A stretch of 64,000 nt of DNA from Phycisphaeraceae bacterium (lineage in GTDB: Bacteria; Planctomycetota; Phycisphaerae; Phycisphaerales; SM1A02): positions 868,001-932,000 of the forward strand of contig CP054178.1 of assembly GCA_015709595.1 (NCBI GenBank), in the 5' to 3' direction. The translations under genes and the position numbers were made by a program. The first letter of the stretch is position 1. Each line of letters opens with the position of its first letter. Positions 1 through 8,332 of this stretch are shown here, one piece after another. The notes under the pieces are model-generated. The model had not been told where the DNA came from. It saw only the letters and a list, made by a program, of their open reading frames with translations, and did not search any database.

Positions 1-2
1 CC

Positions 3-89
3 GATCTGACGCTGGACAACCAGATCCTGCAGGAGGCCAACGACTACCTGGGAAAGCATCGAGCCCCTCGGGCAGGAAGTGCGTCGTGA
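3..89 (+). CDS. IS3-family transposase OrfA, C-terminal fragment at window edge
   Basis: Frame 3 is open from the first base to a TGA at 87-89 and reads [17 protein letters not shown] near its start. That matches the C-terminal end of IS407-group OrfA, the HTH and leucine-zipper protein that recognises the IS ends. The stop overlaps the OrfB GTG start in the string GTGA, which suggests translational coupling. Only about 28 residues are visible, because the rest lies before the window. Confidence 0.75.
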   Translation, partial: DLTLDNQILQEANDYLGKHRAPRAGSAS

Positions 90-988
90 CGCACGTGCGG
101 GCGACACTGCAGCCGACCGATCCTCGCGTGAGCGAGCGTCGGGTCTGCCGCGTGCTGAACCAGCCGCGTTCGACGCAGCGGTACGCGGCGATCCCGCGGG
201 ACGGCGATGAGTCCCTGGTCCGCCGCATGCACGAGCTGGTGCGGCGTCATCCGCGTCGGGGCTGCCGGATGATCTGGGGGATGCTTCGGCTGGAGGGATG
301 GCGTGTGAACCGCAAGCGGGTGCACCGTCTGTGGAGACAGGAGGGCCTCAAAGTGCCTGGAAAGCAGCACAAGCGGCGTCGGCTGGGCCACAGCGACCAC
401 GGGATCCTGCGGCGTCGCCCGGAACGCAAGGATCACGTGTGGGCCATCGACTTCATCCACGACACCGATGAGCGCGGGCGGGCCTTGAAGTGGCTGAGCG
501 TGGTGGATGAGTTCACGCGTGAGTGCCTGGCGCTGGAGGTGAACCGCTCGATGACGGCGGGCGGCGTGGCGGATGTTCTGATTGGCCTGTTCACCACGCG
601 CGGCATTCCGGATCACATCCGCAGCGACAACGGCCCGGAGTTCATCGCGCGGACGATCCGCCGCCTGGCGGACGTGACGGGCGTGGAGAACGTATACATC
701 GCCCCCGGCAGCCCGTGGGAGAACGGCTACGCCGAGAGCTTCCACGGCCGCCTGCGGGATGAGCTGCTCAACGCAGAAGTGTTCACTGATGTGCGTGACG
801 CCAGGGCGCTGGCGTCATCGTGGAAGAACGAGTACAACCATCACCGGCCGCACTCCTCGCTGGGGTACGTTCCCCCGGCGACGTTCGCGGCGACGCTGGC
901 CGGTCCGCCGGTCGGGGCTGCGCCCCGCCCTCCGGCCCGGCCAGCGTCGATCCCCTCAACCCCTATCCTCACCCTCAGACTCTCATAG
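86..988 (+). CDS. IS3-family transposase OrfB (DDE integrase catalytic subunit)
   Basis: This is a 300-residue transposase. The N-terminal part (about residues 15-100) is the HTH_21-type region, with an [11 protein letters not shown] motif. The rve catalytic core follows: the first Asp is in WAIDFIH, the second in SDNGPEF, and the Glu in [13 protein letters not shown], giving an intact DDE triad. The C-terminal [10 protein letters not shown] motif is typical of IS3 OrfB. It starts at GTG 86, overlapping the OrfA stop. A Pro/Arg-rich tail of about 40 residues extends past the usual end. No frameshift is visible in this part, so the enzyme could be active if OrfA is complete. Confidence 0.92.
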   Translation: MTHVRATLQPTDPRVSERRVCRVLNQPRSTQRYAAIPRDGDESLVRRMHELVRRHPRRGCRMIWGMLRLEGWRVNRKRVHRLWRQEGLKVPGKQHKRRRLGHSDHGILRRRPERKDHVWAIDFIHDTDERGRALKWLSVVDEFTRECLALEVNRSMTAGGVADVLIGLFTTRGIPDHIRSDNGPEFIARTIRRLADVTGVENVYIAPGSPWENGYAESFHGRLRDELLNAEVFTDVRDARALASSWKNEYNHHRPHSSLGYVPPATFAATLAGPPVGAAPRPPARPASIPSTPILTLRLS

Positions 989-993
989 GGCCT

Positions 994-1017
994 GGTACAG
1001 GAAATGGGGGCAGGTCA
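994..1017. repeat. Right inverted repeat of the IS3-family element
   Basis: The sequence GGTACAGGAAATGGGGGCAG followed by GTCA lies just after the OrfB stop. Its outward complement begins TGACCTGCCCCCATTTCC, a typical IS407-group terminal repeat. The partner left repeat is outside the window, so pairing cannot be checked. Confidence 0.7.
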
Positions 1018-1071
1018 TCGCCTTGAGGTGGGTCGCATCGTTCGTTGTGCCTTGATGCAGGAGGATGACAC

Positions 1072-3123
1072 ATGACACCGCGTCCGTCGACATGGAGTTG
1101 CGTACTTGGGGGAGTGTTCTGGATCGTGGTGATTTCGAGTCCTGCGCTAGGGCAGACAGTCACCCGGTACGATGGCGGCGACAATCAGGCGGCGCGTCTG
1201 CTGAAACGTGCGTCTGAGCTGTACCGAGAGGCAAGTCGCGCGTGGACTGAGGAACAGTATCTGGACAGCACTCCAGAGCGTGTTGATCCTGCCGCGGCTC
1301 AACGGGCGATCTCGGCTCTCGAGCCGGTTATGTCGCTTTTTCGGCAGGTGATGCGAGGCGACGCACCCGAGTTTGACACCACGGCGGGAATCGCGGACTC
1401 GCGGTTGTCGGCCCATGCTCTGGTCATGCGCGACGTATTTGTTGCGGTTCGGATGGACCTGACATGGCGGTTGCACACGGGCGCGACGGAGGGTGTGGCC
1501 AAGGATCTTCAGGCCCTGCTTCGATTCACGACACACCCCGGGAGCGACGGGTCACTCCAAGGGACGCTTGTCGGGCTGTCTCATCTCGGCTCGGCCCTGG
1601 AACTGACACGAAGTGGAGCCCTGGGAACCGGGGCACTTGAGCAGGTCGAGTACGATGCACTTCTTGCCACGCTTGATCAGGTGGCGAAATCATCGCTGAC
1701 GGATCTTGGCGGCGCCCTCGAAATGGAGCGAGATCGCAGCATCGAGTGGATGACCGAAATGAACCTGGATGACGGGAGTCACTCGGAGATGCTGCGCACG
1801 ATTGCGGAAAAACGCCTTGGACAGGGGGATCCAGAAATTGCCGTCCATCTGGCGGCGATGACTCCCGCGGAGATCGACATCGGCATTCAGCGATATGCAG
1901 CCGCCATGTCCAGTCTGGCTGAAGCCAGTCGATTGAGCGACCCCGGTCTGGCGAGTGCTGCGTTTCAGCGTGTCATTGACGACATCGCTGCGGGGGCCTA
2001 TGGCCCCCTGGCGACTGCGGCCTGCGTGCGCATGAACCTCATGGATGTTGTAGCACGGGTGATGTCGGATATCGACGTCACGCGTGCCGAACTTCAACTC
2101 GCCGCGGCAGGCGCGCCCGGTCGTAACTCGCTTCGCAACGCCGCAATCTGGTACCGTAAGGCCATTGCATTGCGCCGGCGAATCCCGACGGAAGTCTGGG
2201 AGGTGATCGCAGAATCAGATCAATCGCAGGCGGCGGGAACTGTGAGGGAACGTCAATCCGTCGTGGCTCAGGCAATCAGACCCGTGATCGATCTGCTGCT
2301 TGAGGCGGCGGACATCGAGCGTTGTGAGTTCGTCCCGCCGCGTGATCGAGCACGGGACGGTCCGTGGCCGTACGTCGATTGGGCTGACGGGATGCGGGAC
2401 TGTGCGATGATCCTGCGCGTGGGCGCCGCGGAACAGGCGGCGAGGGGCGATTTCGACCTGCAGTGTCGTTTTCTCGGCGCCGCACTGACCATGATCGCGC
2501 ATCTGAAGCAGGAGTACCTGCTTGAGGCCAGTCGAGTCGGGGACTCGATTCTCCAGTCCACCGCGCCGCTAGTTGAGGCCGCGTTGAAGGCGGATGATAT
2601 TGCCGCTGGATCGCGGGCACATCTGCTGCGCGCCATCGAACGCCTGAATGATGTTGATCCGTGTGGATACGAAGGGGCACTTCGAGCATATCGAGGTATG
2701 ACGACCGGCGCACTGTTGAGGCAGTCGCGTGCGATAGCGCTCATCCCGCGACTCAAGTTCCTGGCGGAAAGCATGGGCCGCCTGCCGTACACGGCCTTCG
2801 CCGGCGATCCAGCGCGTCTCGTCGCGGAAGTTGATCGGCTCAGTGAGCGAGAGGTCCGGTCGACACTGGACGATCTCGATCAGCACCTCGAGGCAATGGT
2901 GAGTGACGCCCTGAACTTGATGACGACTGAAGGGTACGATGAGTGGGCAAGTCATTTTTGGACGTCGCTTGACGCCATCGTGACTCCGTCGGAGATGCAT
3001 GAGTGGGCCAGGTTGCTCGGAGAGCCCATCGTCAACGGCAATCGAGCCCGCATCGAAGCCCTGTCGCGGATGCAGACCCTACGCGCGAAAGCGGGCCTGG
3101 TTGCGGACACTGGGTCACGATGA
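1072..3123 (+). CDS. Secreted protein of unknown function, 683 aa
   Basis: A Sec signal peptide is clear: positively charged start, hydrophobic GGVFWIVVISSPALG, likely cleavage before Gln28. The start ATG is preceded by GCAGGAGG at 1058-1065, a good ribosome binding site. The rest is predicted soluble and mostly alpha-helical, with many Asp/Glu/Arg/Leu and no motif I recognise. By eye it is less GC-rich than the genes that follow, and it sits 54 bp after an IS end, so acquisition by transfer is possible. It converges with the SpoIID-type gene, leaving a 14-bp gap. Confidence 0.7.
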   Translation: MTPRPSTWSCVLGGVFWIVVISSPALGQTVTRYDGGDNQAARLLKRASELYREASRAWTEEQYLDSTPERVDPAAAQRAISALEPVMSLFRQVMRGDAPEFDTTAGIADSRLSAHALVMRDVFVAVRMDLTWRLHTGATEGVAKDLQALLRFTTHPGSDGSLQGTLVGLSHLGSALELTRSGALGTGALEQVEYDALLATLDQVAKSSLTDLGGALEMERDRSIEWMTEMNLDDGSHSEMLRTIAEKRLGQGDPEIAVHLAAMTPAEIDIGIQRYAAAMSSLAEASRLSDPGLASAAFQRVIDDIAAGAYGPLATAACVRMNLMDVVARVMSDIDVTRAELQLAAAGAPGRNSLRNAAIWYRKAIALRRRIPTEVWEVIAESDQSQAAGTVRERQSVVAQAIRPVIDLLLEAADIERCEFVPPRDRARDGPWPYVDWADGMRDCAMILRVGAAEQAARGDFDLQCRFLGAALTMIAHLKQEYLLEASRVGDSILQSTAPLVEAALKADDIAAGSRAHLLRAIERLNDVDPCGYEGALRAYRGMTTGALLRQSRAIALIPRLKFLAESMGRLPYTAFAGDPARLVAEVDRLSEREVRSTLDDLDQHLEAMVSDALNLMTTEGYDEWASHFWTSLDAIVTPSEMHEWARLLGEPIVNGNRARIEALSRMQTLRAKAGLVADTGSR

Positions 3124-3137
3124 ACGCGGTGCGGCAT

Positions 3138-4574
3138 TCATGCATACCCCTGCGTGATCTGCGCCCCCGGATAGAACTCGCCCAGCATCGCCGTATGGCT
3201 CACGCCGCGCGTCGCCAGTTGCTGGGCGCAGTGCTGGCACATGCCCACGCCGTGCCCGAAGCCCCGGCCGTGGAAGAGGAGCAGTCGGCCGATGGTCTCG
3301 ACGCTGACAAACGCCGAGCGCATGGCCAGGGGCACGGCGGGCGCGCCGGGGGCGGCGAAGTCCACCGCCTCGCGCAGCCGCCGGGCGGGCAGGTCGATCA
3401 CCCCCCCACTGCCGCGGTCGCGCACGTGGAAGAGCGTGGGCCGACCGTGCGCGTTGGTCTGCGCGATGGTGATGGCGGCGACTTCGCCGAGTTGACGCAT
3501 GGCGGCGTCGTTGGCCGCCGCGCCCCAGGCGCGCAGGCGGCGGGAGACATCGTCCGCGGGCCGCTCGATGGTCCAGCGGTACACCGGCGCGCTGATGCAG
3601 GCGTTGGGCTGATCGCGGGAGCGCAGGGGCGCGATGTCGTTGATCGGGTTGGGGCCGATCATGTCGATGGCGTTGCCAGCCACCCCGCCGCAGCAACTGC
3701 TGTAGTAGCCGGGCACCAGGTCGCCATGCCACGCCAGCACCTGCCCGCGCGTGCGGGCCGCGGCGTCGTTGGCCACGGCCAGCGAGGTCATGCCCACGTA
3801 CGCCTGTGATTGCTGCGTGTTGGTGACATCGAAGTGCCGCCGCTGGGCGTTCATCTGCGCTTCCATGCAGGCGAAACTGCGGGCGGCGATGGCCTGGCAC
3901 GCGAACGCCTCGGCATGCCAGTGGCTGTAGAGCTCCTTGGCCAGCACGCCAGGCAGGTACATCTCCAGCGGCAAGTGGTTGACCAGATCAATCCCCGGCG
4001 CCCCCGGCGCCTCACCCGTCGCGGGCGAGCCCGTCGCCACCGCCACCAGCGACCCTGTATAACGCGAGGCGCCGATGGAAAGAAACGCACCGTCCGCATC
4101 CGGCAGGAACTCGACCGGGGCCAGCCCCCCCGCCACCGGCCCGATGCCGCCCGTATCCGCGATGGCCCACGAGTCAGCATGACGGGCCACGATGATCGGC
4201 CCGCGCATGAAGAGCGGCGGGTGCTTCGACCCCAGCTCGCGCACCCGCAACCAGCCGGTGGATGAGTGGACGCTGGTCGTCTCCCCGCCGCGCAGCGACG
4301 CCACGCGCACGCGGATGGTCGGCTCGGCGGTGGGGATGGTCAGCCGGGGCGGCGCGGGGGGCGGGTCGTCCCGCCGGATGACGGTCGGCCCGGTCGAGCG
4401 CCGTGTATCCGTGGAAGGTGATCGCGCGGGCGAGCAGCCGGTCAGGGCCGCGAAGGAGGCGCACGCCACGGTCGCCGCACTGGCGAGAAAGCGGCGGCGC
4501 GTCGCATGGCCGACCGGCGCAAAGGGCGATGCCGATTCGTCAGGGAGCGACTGGGTGGCTGGGCGGTCCCTCAT
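3138..4574 (-). CDS. SpoIID/LytB domain protein, TAT-exported lipoprotein
   Basis: This probably acts on cell-wall glycan: SpoIID-family proteins are lytic transglycosylases, or their LytB-type amidase enhancers. The SpoIID core is seen in LPLEMYLPGVLAKELYSHWH, then AIAARSFA, a SSCCGG motif, and the C-terminal signature GRGFGHGVGMCQ. The N terminus carries a twin-arginine motif (RRRFL), a hydrophobic stretch and a lipobox ending LTGC, which predicts a TAT-exported lipoprotein. I chose ATG 4574, which gives a normal TAT n-region. The frame stays open to 4649, but a good promoter (TTGACA at 4644-4649) lies in that extension. Planctomycetes do not make Bacillus-type spores, so a growth or division role is more likely than sporulation. 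Confidence 0.85.
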   Translation of the reverse strand: MRDRPATQSLPDESASPFAPVGHATRRRFLASAATVACASFAALTGCSPARSPSTDTRRSTGPTVIRRDDPPPAPPRLTIPTAEPTIRVRVASLRGGETTSVHSSTGWLRVRELGSKHPPLFMRGPIIVARHADSWAIADTGGIGPVAGGLAPVEFLPDADGAFLSIGASRYTGSLVAVATGSPATGEAPGAPGIDLVNHLPLEMYLPGVLAKELYSHWHAEAFACQAIAARSFACMEAQMNAQRRHFDVTNTQQSQAYVGMTSLAVANDAAARTRGQVLAWHGDLVPGYYSSCCGGVAGNAIDMIGPNPINDIAPLRSRDQPNACISAPVYRWTIERPADDVSRRLRAWGAAANDAAMRQLGEVAAITIAQTNAHGRPTLFHVRDRGSGGVIDLPARRLREAVDFAAPGAPAVPLAMRSAFVSVETIGRLLLFHGRGFGHGVGMCQHCAQQLATRGVSHTAMLGEFYPGAQITQGYA

Positions 4575-4620
4575 GGCGATCCATGCCTGCGGGGAGGGAG
4601 AGGCAACGACGCGGGAAGCC

Positions 4621-4649
4621 ATCATCGTCCACGAGGTCGTGCGTGTCAA
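4621..4649 (-). promoter_or_regulatory. Candidate sigma70 promoter for the SpoIID-type gene
   Basis: On the minus strand a perfect TTGACA (4649-4644) is followed after 17 nt by GATGAT (4626-4621). The predicted start near 4614 leaves a leader of about 40 nt to ATG 4574. Confidence 0.45.
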
Positions 4650-4714
4650 TCAGGAAATCCGGATTCGGCGGCCCCGCCCCCCGCCACCGGCCCTGGCACC
4701 CGGCGGCTTGCGGC

Positions 4715-5152
4715 TCACCCCTTCAGCCGCACCAGTTTCCCCTTGCGCTTCACGATGTTCTTGTAGTCCCACTGGATGGCGACCGACTTCTCCAGCCAGC
4801 GTTTCAGGTCACGCTCCGCGGCGGCGACCTGATCCGCGCTCGTGTACCGCGCCTCGGCGGCCTTGAAGCTGCCTTCCGGCGACAGCCCCGGCTCATCGAA
4901 CGACTGGCCGCTCCAGAACAGCAACCGAATGCACCCCCTCGGCGGCGGGCTCTTGAGCTTGCTGTAGCCGACGATCGGGTTGCCGTCGATGAACCACACC
5001 GGGTGGGCGTGCCAGATCTTGCTTTCCACGCCCGGCACCGGGGCGAGGGCGGCGTCGATGATCCTCGCCAGCGCATCGCAGATGCGCCGGTCGCCGGATG
5101 CCCCGCCGGTCTGGGACTTGTTGTAGGCGAGGATGTCGGGGTGAATGGGCAT
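4715..5152 (-). CDS. DUF1801 domain protein
   Basis: A 145-residue protein with the DUF1801 fold (YdhG-like). It has the central SKIWHAHPVWFIDG segment and the later CIRLLFWSG strand typical of the family, and ends in a Lys-rich stretch. The family has no firm biochemical role; members are small cytoplasmic proteins often found near AHSA1/SRPBCC and DinB genes, as here. The start ATG is 5 nt downstream of a strong promoter, so the mRNA is probably leaderless. It is transcribed away from the arsR-type operon. Confidence 0.8.
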   Translation of the reverse strand: MPIHPDILAYNKSQTGGASGDRRICDALARIIDAALAPVPGVESKIWHAHPVWFIDGNPIVGYSKLKSPPPRGCIRLLFWSGQSFDEPGLSPEGSFKAAEARYTSADQVAAAERDLKRWLEKSVAIQWDYKNIVKRKGKLVRLKG

Positions 5153-5157
5153 GGGTG

Positions 5158-5187
5158 ATTATGCCCACGTTCTGGCCCTCATGCCAA
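5158..5187 (-). promoter_or_regulatory. Promoter of the DUF1801 gene, predicted leaderless
   Basis: On the minus strand TTGGCA (5187-5182), an 18-nt spacer and CATAAT (5163-5158) match sigma70 elements at 5 of 6 positions each. Only 5 nt separate the -10 element from the ATG at 5152, so transcription should begin at or next to the start codon. Confidence 0.65.
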
Positions 5188-5334
5188 CTCGGCGTCCCCG
5201 TCGCTTCCCGGCGACCCGCCTGAACTGAGTCGGCGAGTTGATGCTCCGCACGTGATCGCACGCCCCCGGTGTTCGGACCAGCCATGCCGCTGGCGGAAGA
5301 GGTCGATGCGACCAGCCGCCGGCCGATTCTGAAT

Positions 5335-5372
5335 AGTTAGGTATTGACCTAACTGTTTGGGACGGCTATGGT
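5335..5372 (+). promoter_or_regulatory. Promoter and ArsR-type operator of the arsR-SRPBCC operon
   Basis: A perfect inverted repeat, AGTTAGGT-ATTG-ACCTAACT, spans 5335-5354. It overlaps a -35 element TTGACC (5344-5349), which is 17 nt from TATGGT (5367-5372). Six nt later comes the ATG at 5379, so the transcript is predicted leaderless. The repeat covers the -35 box and has the TTAGGT/ACCTAA form expected for dimeric ArsR/SdpR-type repressors, so autorepression by the gene at 5379 is likely. Confidence 0.7.
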
Positions 5373-5378
5373 CCGCCC

Positions 5379-5726
5379 ATGGCCGCGATGACCCGCCAGC
5401 TCGATCGCACGTTTCACGCCCTGTCCAACGCCACGCGACGCGCCGTCGTGGAGCGATTGCGGCAGAGCCCCGCGACCGTGAGCGAACTCGCGGCTCCGTT
5501 CGGCATGTCGCTGCCGTCGTTCATGGACCACCTGCAGGTGCTCGAACAGAGCGGCCTCGTTCGATCCCGGAAACGCGGTCGCGTGCGCACGGTGCGCATC
5601 GTTCCGCGCCGCCTGCGGCAGGCGGCTGCGTGGCTCGATCAGCAGCGCGCCATCTGGGAGCAGCGCCTCGACCAGCTGGACGCCTACGTGAAGACCATGG
5701 AGAAGCATGATGAATCATCGCCCTGA
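5379..5726 (+). CDS. ArsR/SdpR-family winged-helix repressor
   Basis: A 115-residue regulator with a winged-helix domain over residues 10-85. The recognition-helix region is in [18 protein letters not shown], followed by the [11 protein letters not shown] wing and a C-terminal [16 protein letters not shown] helix. No ArsR-type metal-binding Cys cluster is visible, which fits the metal-independent SdpR-like branch that is routinely paired with an AHSA1/SRPBCC gene. It overlaps that gene by 20 bp. A palindrome covering its own promoter suggests autoregulation. Confidence 0.88.
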   Translation: MAAMTRQLDRTFHALSNATRRAVVERLRQSPATVSELAAPFGMSLPSFMDHLQVLEQSGLVRSRKRGRVRTVRIVPRRLRQAAAWLDQQRAIWEQRLDQLDAYVKTMEKHDESSP

Positions 5727-6189
5727 AATCAACCCCGCGCTCGATCTGGTGCTGGAGCGCTTCGTCGATGTCCGGCCCGAACTGGTCTGGAAGGCCTGGA
5801 CCGAACCGGAGCACCTGAAGCGCTGGTTCACCCCCAAGCCGTGGACCACGGTCGATTGCCGGATCGACCTGCGCCCGGGCGGCGTGTTCAGCACCACCAT
5901 GCGCTCTCCTGATGGAAAGGTGATGCCGCCGGGCGTCGGGTGTTTTCTGGAAGTCGTCCGGGAGCGGCGTCTCGTGTGGACGGACGCCCTCGGGCCGGGC
6001 TATCGACCGTCGAACACCCCGTTCATGACCGCCATGATCCTCCTCGAACCGGAAGGCGCGGGCACGCGTTACACCGCGATCGCCATGCACTCCGACGAAG
6101 CAGCCCGGAAGAGGCACGAGGACATGGGTTTTCACCACGGCTGGAGCGCGGCCCTCGACCAGCTCGTCGCCCTCGCCGGGGAGATGTGA
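5707..6189 (+). CDS. AHSA1/SRPBCC-family protein
   Basis: A 160-residue START-like protein. Family features are [19 protein letters not shown] near the start, the RPGGVF turn, and the C-terminal [13 protein letters not shown] helix. SRPBCC proteins bind small hydrophobic ligands in a helix-grip cavity; the ligand of this subgroup is not known. It overlaps the arsR-type gene by 20 bp and is probably co-transcribed with and repressed by it. It also overlaps the next gene's likely GTG start by 4 bp. Confidence 0.88.
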   Translation: MMNHRPEINPALDLVLERFVDVRPELVWKAWTEPEHLKRWFTPKPWTTVDCRIDLRPGGVFSTTMRSPDGKVMPPGVGCFLEVVRERRLVWTDALGPGYRPSNTPFMTAMILLEPEGAGTRYTAIAMHSDEAARKRHEDMGFHHGWSAALDQLVALAGEM

Positions 6190-6884
6190 TCACCGTGCCG
6201 GACACCACGCCAATGCCAGACGCCCTTCCGCCGCGCCGCAATCGTTCGCTCCTGCTCTCGCTCGGTGCTCTTGCCGGCCCGTTCTACCTCGTCGTCGGGC
6301 TGGCGCAGGCGCTCACGCGCGAGGGCTTTGACCTGCGCCGTCACGCTCTGAGCGTGCTGAGCAACGGTGAGTTCGGCTGGATTCAGACGCTGAACTTTCT
6401 GGTGAGCGGTGGTTTGGTGGTGGCCGGCGCCATCGGATGCCGCGCCGCCATTCGATCCCAGCCCGGCGGAACATGGGGACCGATTCTCCTGTTCTGTTAC
6501 GGCGTGGGCCTGCTCGGGGCCGGCCTCTTTCCAGCCGATCCTGCGCCAGGATTCCCGCCTGGAACCGAACCCGCCGATCGACTCAGCGCGTGCGGCACGC
6601 TCCATTTTGTCTTCGGCGCACTCGGCTTCTACGCACTCATCGCCGCCTGCTTCGTGTTCGCCCGTCGATTCCATCGTCGGAACGACGACGGGCTGTTCTG
6701 GGCTTCGATGGTGACAGGCGTCGGGTTCTTTGCGTCCTTCGCCGCCATCGCGTCCGGTTCAACGTCACCGTTGGTGATGATCGGGTTCTACGTCGCGGTG
6801 GCGTGGATCTGGATGTGGCACACGGTGACGCTGCTGCATATCGCCAGGAACCCATCCATGCCATCACCGGCATCGTCAGATTGA
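6186..6884 (+). CDS. DUF998 family integral membrane protein
   Basis: A membrane protein of about 232 residues with around six hydrophobic segments, starting at [20 protein letters not shown]. The DUF998 signature is seen in [20 protein letters not shown], where a polar turn precedes the second helix. The start I prefer is GTG 6186, which forms a GTGA overlap with the preceding stop; ATG 6213 is a good alternative. It is third in the arsR-SRPBCC operon. Such membrane partners are common beside SRPBCC genes, but the function is unknown. Confidence 0.75.
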   Translation: MITVPDTTPMPDALPPRRNRSLLLSLGALAGPFYLVVGLAQALTREGFDLRRHALSVLSNGEFGWIQTLNFLVSGGLVVAGAIGCRAAIRSQPGGTWGPILLFCYGVGLLGAGLFPADPAPGFPPGTEPADRLSACGTLHFVFGALGFYALIAACFVFARRFHRRNDDGLFWASMVTGVGFFASFAAIASGSTSPLVMIGFYVAVAWIWMWHTVTLLHIARNPSMPSPASSD

Positions 6885-6928
6885 AGGGGCTACCCTCGAT
6901 CATCCCCTGCTCATCGCGAGAAGCCATC

Positions 6929-7456
6929 ATGCCCCATCTCATCAATCAGGTGCTCCTCGGCCAGTACGAAGCGGCTCTCTCCATGCTCAGGGACGCCATC
7001 GCTTCGTGCCCGCCGGAGCACTGGGACAAGAAGGTGGCCAACGACACGGCTCGCTTCGTCGCCTTTCACACGTTGTACTGCACCGACATCTACCTGAGCC
7101 GGAACCAGGCCGCCTTCACGTCGCACGAGTTCGTGCTCGAAGGTCGCGGCCTGCCATACGGGCAGCCGCTGCCCAAGGGCACGCTTCCAAGGGGTCTGCC
7201 CCAGCCGCGCGCCGTCGAGTACGTTGACTTCTGCATCGCCAAGGCCCGCGCCGTGCTGGCGCGCGAGAGCGAGCACGATCTGGCCGGTGAGAGCGGCTTC
7301 GGCGCGCCCATCTGCCGCGCCGAGATGCACATCTACAACATCCGCCACGTCCAGCACCACACCGGCGCGCTGGCCGCCCACATCCGCCGCCTCGTACCCG
7401 AGTTCCCGGAGGACGGCATGGGCTGGATCGACAGCGGAACCGTGCGAGTGGACTGA
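6929..7456 (+). CDS. DinB-superfamily protein
   Basis: This 175-residue protein looks like a DinB/DUF664-type four-helix bundle. Possible metal-ligand histidines are in AFHTLYCTD and in the RHVQHHTG motif; the family usually binds one metal ion through three His. DinB-like proteins act as thiol-dependent metalloenzymes or have unknown roles. The start is ATG 6929; the frame is open further upstream but runs through the DUF998 gene. It lies 44 bp after DUF998 and may belong to the same operon. Confidence 0.75.
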   Translation: MPHLINQVLLGQYEAALSMLRDAIASCPPEHWDKKVANDTARFVAFHTLYCTDIYLSRNQAAFTSHEFVLEGRGLPYGQPLPKGTLPRGLPQPRAVEYVDFCIAKARAVLARESEHDLAGESGFGAPICRAEMHIYNIRHVQHHTGALAAHIRRLVPEFPEDGMGWIDSGTVRVD

Positions 7457-7485
7457 GATGGGAGTGAGGCGCGGGTGTGCTCCGC

Positions 7486-8268
7486 TCACCCCTGCCGCTT
7501 CACCATCTCCGCCACCCACACCGGCACGTACGGGATCGTGCAGCCCTTGGACATCGGCCAGTCCTTGTACAGCCCGATCTTTTCGCCGATCGCAATGGCC
7601 CGCTTGCGGAGTTTGGCATGATGGATGCCGATCGCGCCGAGTGTGTTGTTCATCGCCCACTTGGTCTCGGGCGGGGCGGCGGGCATTTCCTTCTCGATGC
7701 GGTCGAGCAGGGCTTCCAGGTCGAGCCCGTTGTCACCGGCATCCGCTCCCTCACGGTCGCGGCTCACTTTGCCTTGATCGCGGCTCGCTTTGCTCTTCGC
7801 GCCGGGGTTCGCTGCACCCGCCTTGTTGATCCTCGACGCGGTGAGGTTCCACCCCGCGCGGGCCGCCCAGCCATCCTTCCGGGGGGCCTTCATCCATTTC
7901 TGGCGGAGCGCCTCCTTCACGTCGTCGGGCTGCTCCTTGAGGATGTAGGCGCTGAACCAGTCGGCCACCCAGTTGAACCGCGCCTCGCGGACCATCCGGT
8001 CCAGGTCCGCGGCCGCAAGTTCCTTCGGCTTCATCAGCAGAATGGCGAGCAACTGGGCATCGAGGTTGCCGGTCTTCCAGAGTTCCAGCGCGAGGGCGTG
8101 GTTGGATTTGATCTTCTTGGCCAGGGCGCGGATGTCGCCCGTGGCGCAGCCGAACTGCTTGTCCGGCGGAGCGCCGGGCACGCCGTCCGGCCCGGTCCTG
8201 GCGTTGTGGGCGCGGCGTTTCTCATCGCCGAGCGATTCGAGTTTGGCGAGGGTTTGTTGGAGGTTCAT
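7486..8268 (-). CDS. DNA alkylation repair protein (AlkD-like HEAT repeat) with repeat-derived insert
   Basis: The protein resembles AlkD-type glycosylases (PF08713): an N-terminal KQFGCATGDIRALAKKIK segment, the NLDAQLLAILL and RFNWVADWFSAYI helices, and a C-terminal IGIHHAKLRKRAIAIGEKIG helix. AlkD removes N3/N7-alkylated purines by base flipping. Residues around 155-180 (KASRDQGKVSRDREGAD) are not family-like and come from a dispersed DNA repeat at 7740-7767 that has been read in frame. The ATG is 6 nt below a TAGAAT element (8280-8275), so the mRNA is probably leaderless. It converges with the DinB gene. Confidence 0.8.
   Translation of the reverse strand: MNLQQTLAKLESLGDEKRRAHNARTGPDGVPGAPPDKQFGCATGDIRALAKKIKSNHALALELWKTGNLDAQLLAILLMKPKELAAADLDRMVREARFNWVADWFSAYILKEQPDDVKEALRQKWMKAPRKDGWAARAGWNLTASRINKAGAANPGAKSKASRDQGKVSRDREGADAGDNGLDLEALLDRIEKEMPAAPPETKWAMNNTLGAIGIHHAKLRKRAIAIGEKIGLYKDWPMSKGCTIPYVPVWVAEMVKRQG
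7740..7767 (-). repeat. 28-bp dispersed repeat inside the alkD-like gene
   Basis: Read on the minus strand, this 28-bp block begins GTGAGCCGCGACCGTGAGGG and continues AGCGGATG. It recurs exactly at 36274-36301 on the plus strand. A related unit with GAGCCGCGATCAAGG lies just beside it (about 7770-7790). Within the gene it encodes the SRDREGAD stretch. Confidence 0.8.
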
Positions 8269-8332
8269 GGTGAGATTCTAACGAGATGTCGGCGATCCAA
8301 TGTCAGCCGATTCTTGCGCCGCACCGTCGCGA

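Larger units (their letters stand above)
1..1017 (+). mobile_element. IS3-family insertion sequence (IS407-like), left end outside window
   Basis: The window opens inside an insertion sequence. The tail of OrfA overlaps OrfB by 4 bp, and OrfB encodes an rve-type DDE transposase. The right terminal repeat follows OrfB and ends at 1017 with GGGGGCAGGTCA, whose complement TGACCTGCCCCC is the kind of tip known for the IS407 group. The left inverted repeat, most of OrfA and the target duplication are upstream of the window. The next chromosomal gene starts only 54 bp beyond the right tip. Confidence 0.85.

Noticed and set aside
3003-3809. Long plus-strand frame over the SpoIID-type gene
   Set aside because: It is antisense to a clear SpoIID domain, is Arg/His/Gly-rich as expected from a GC-rich shadow, and has no motif.
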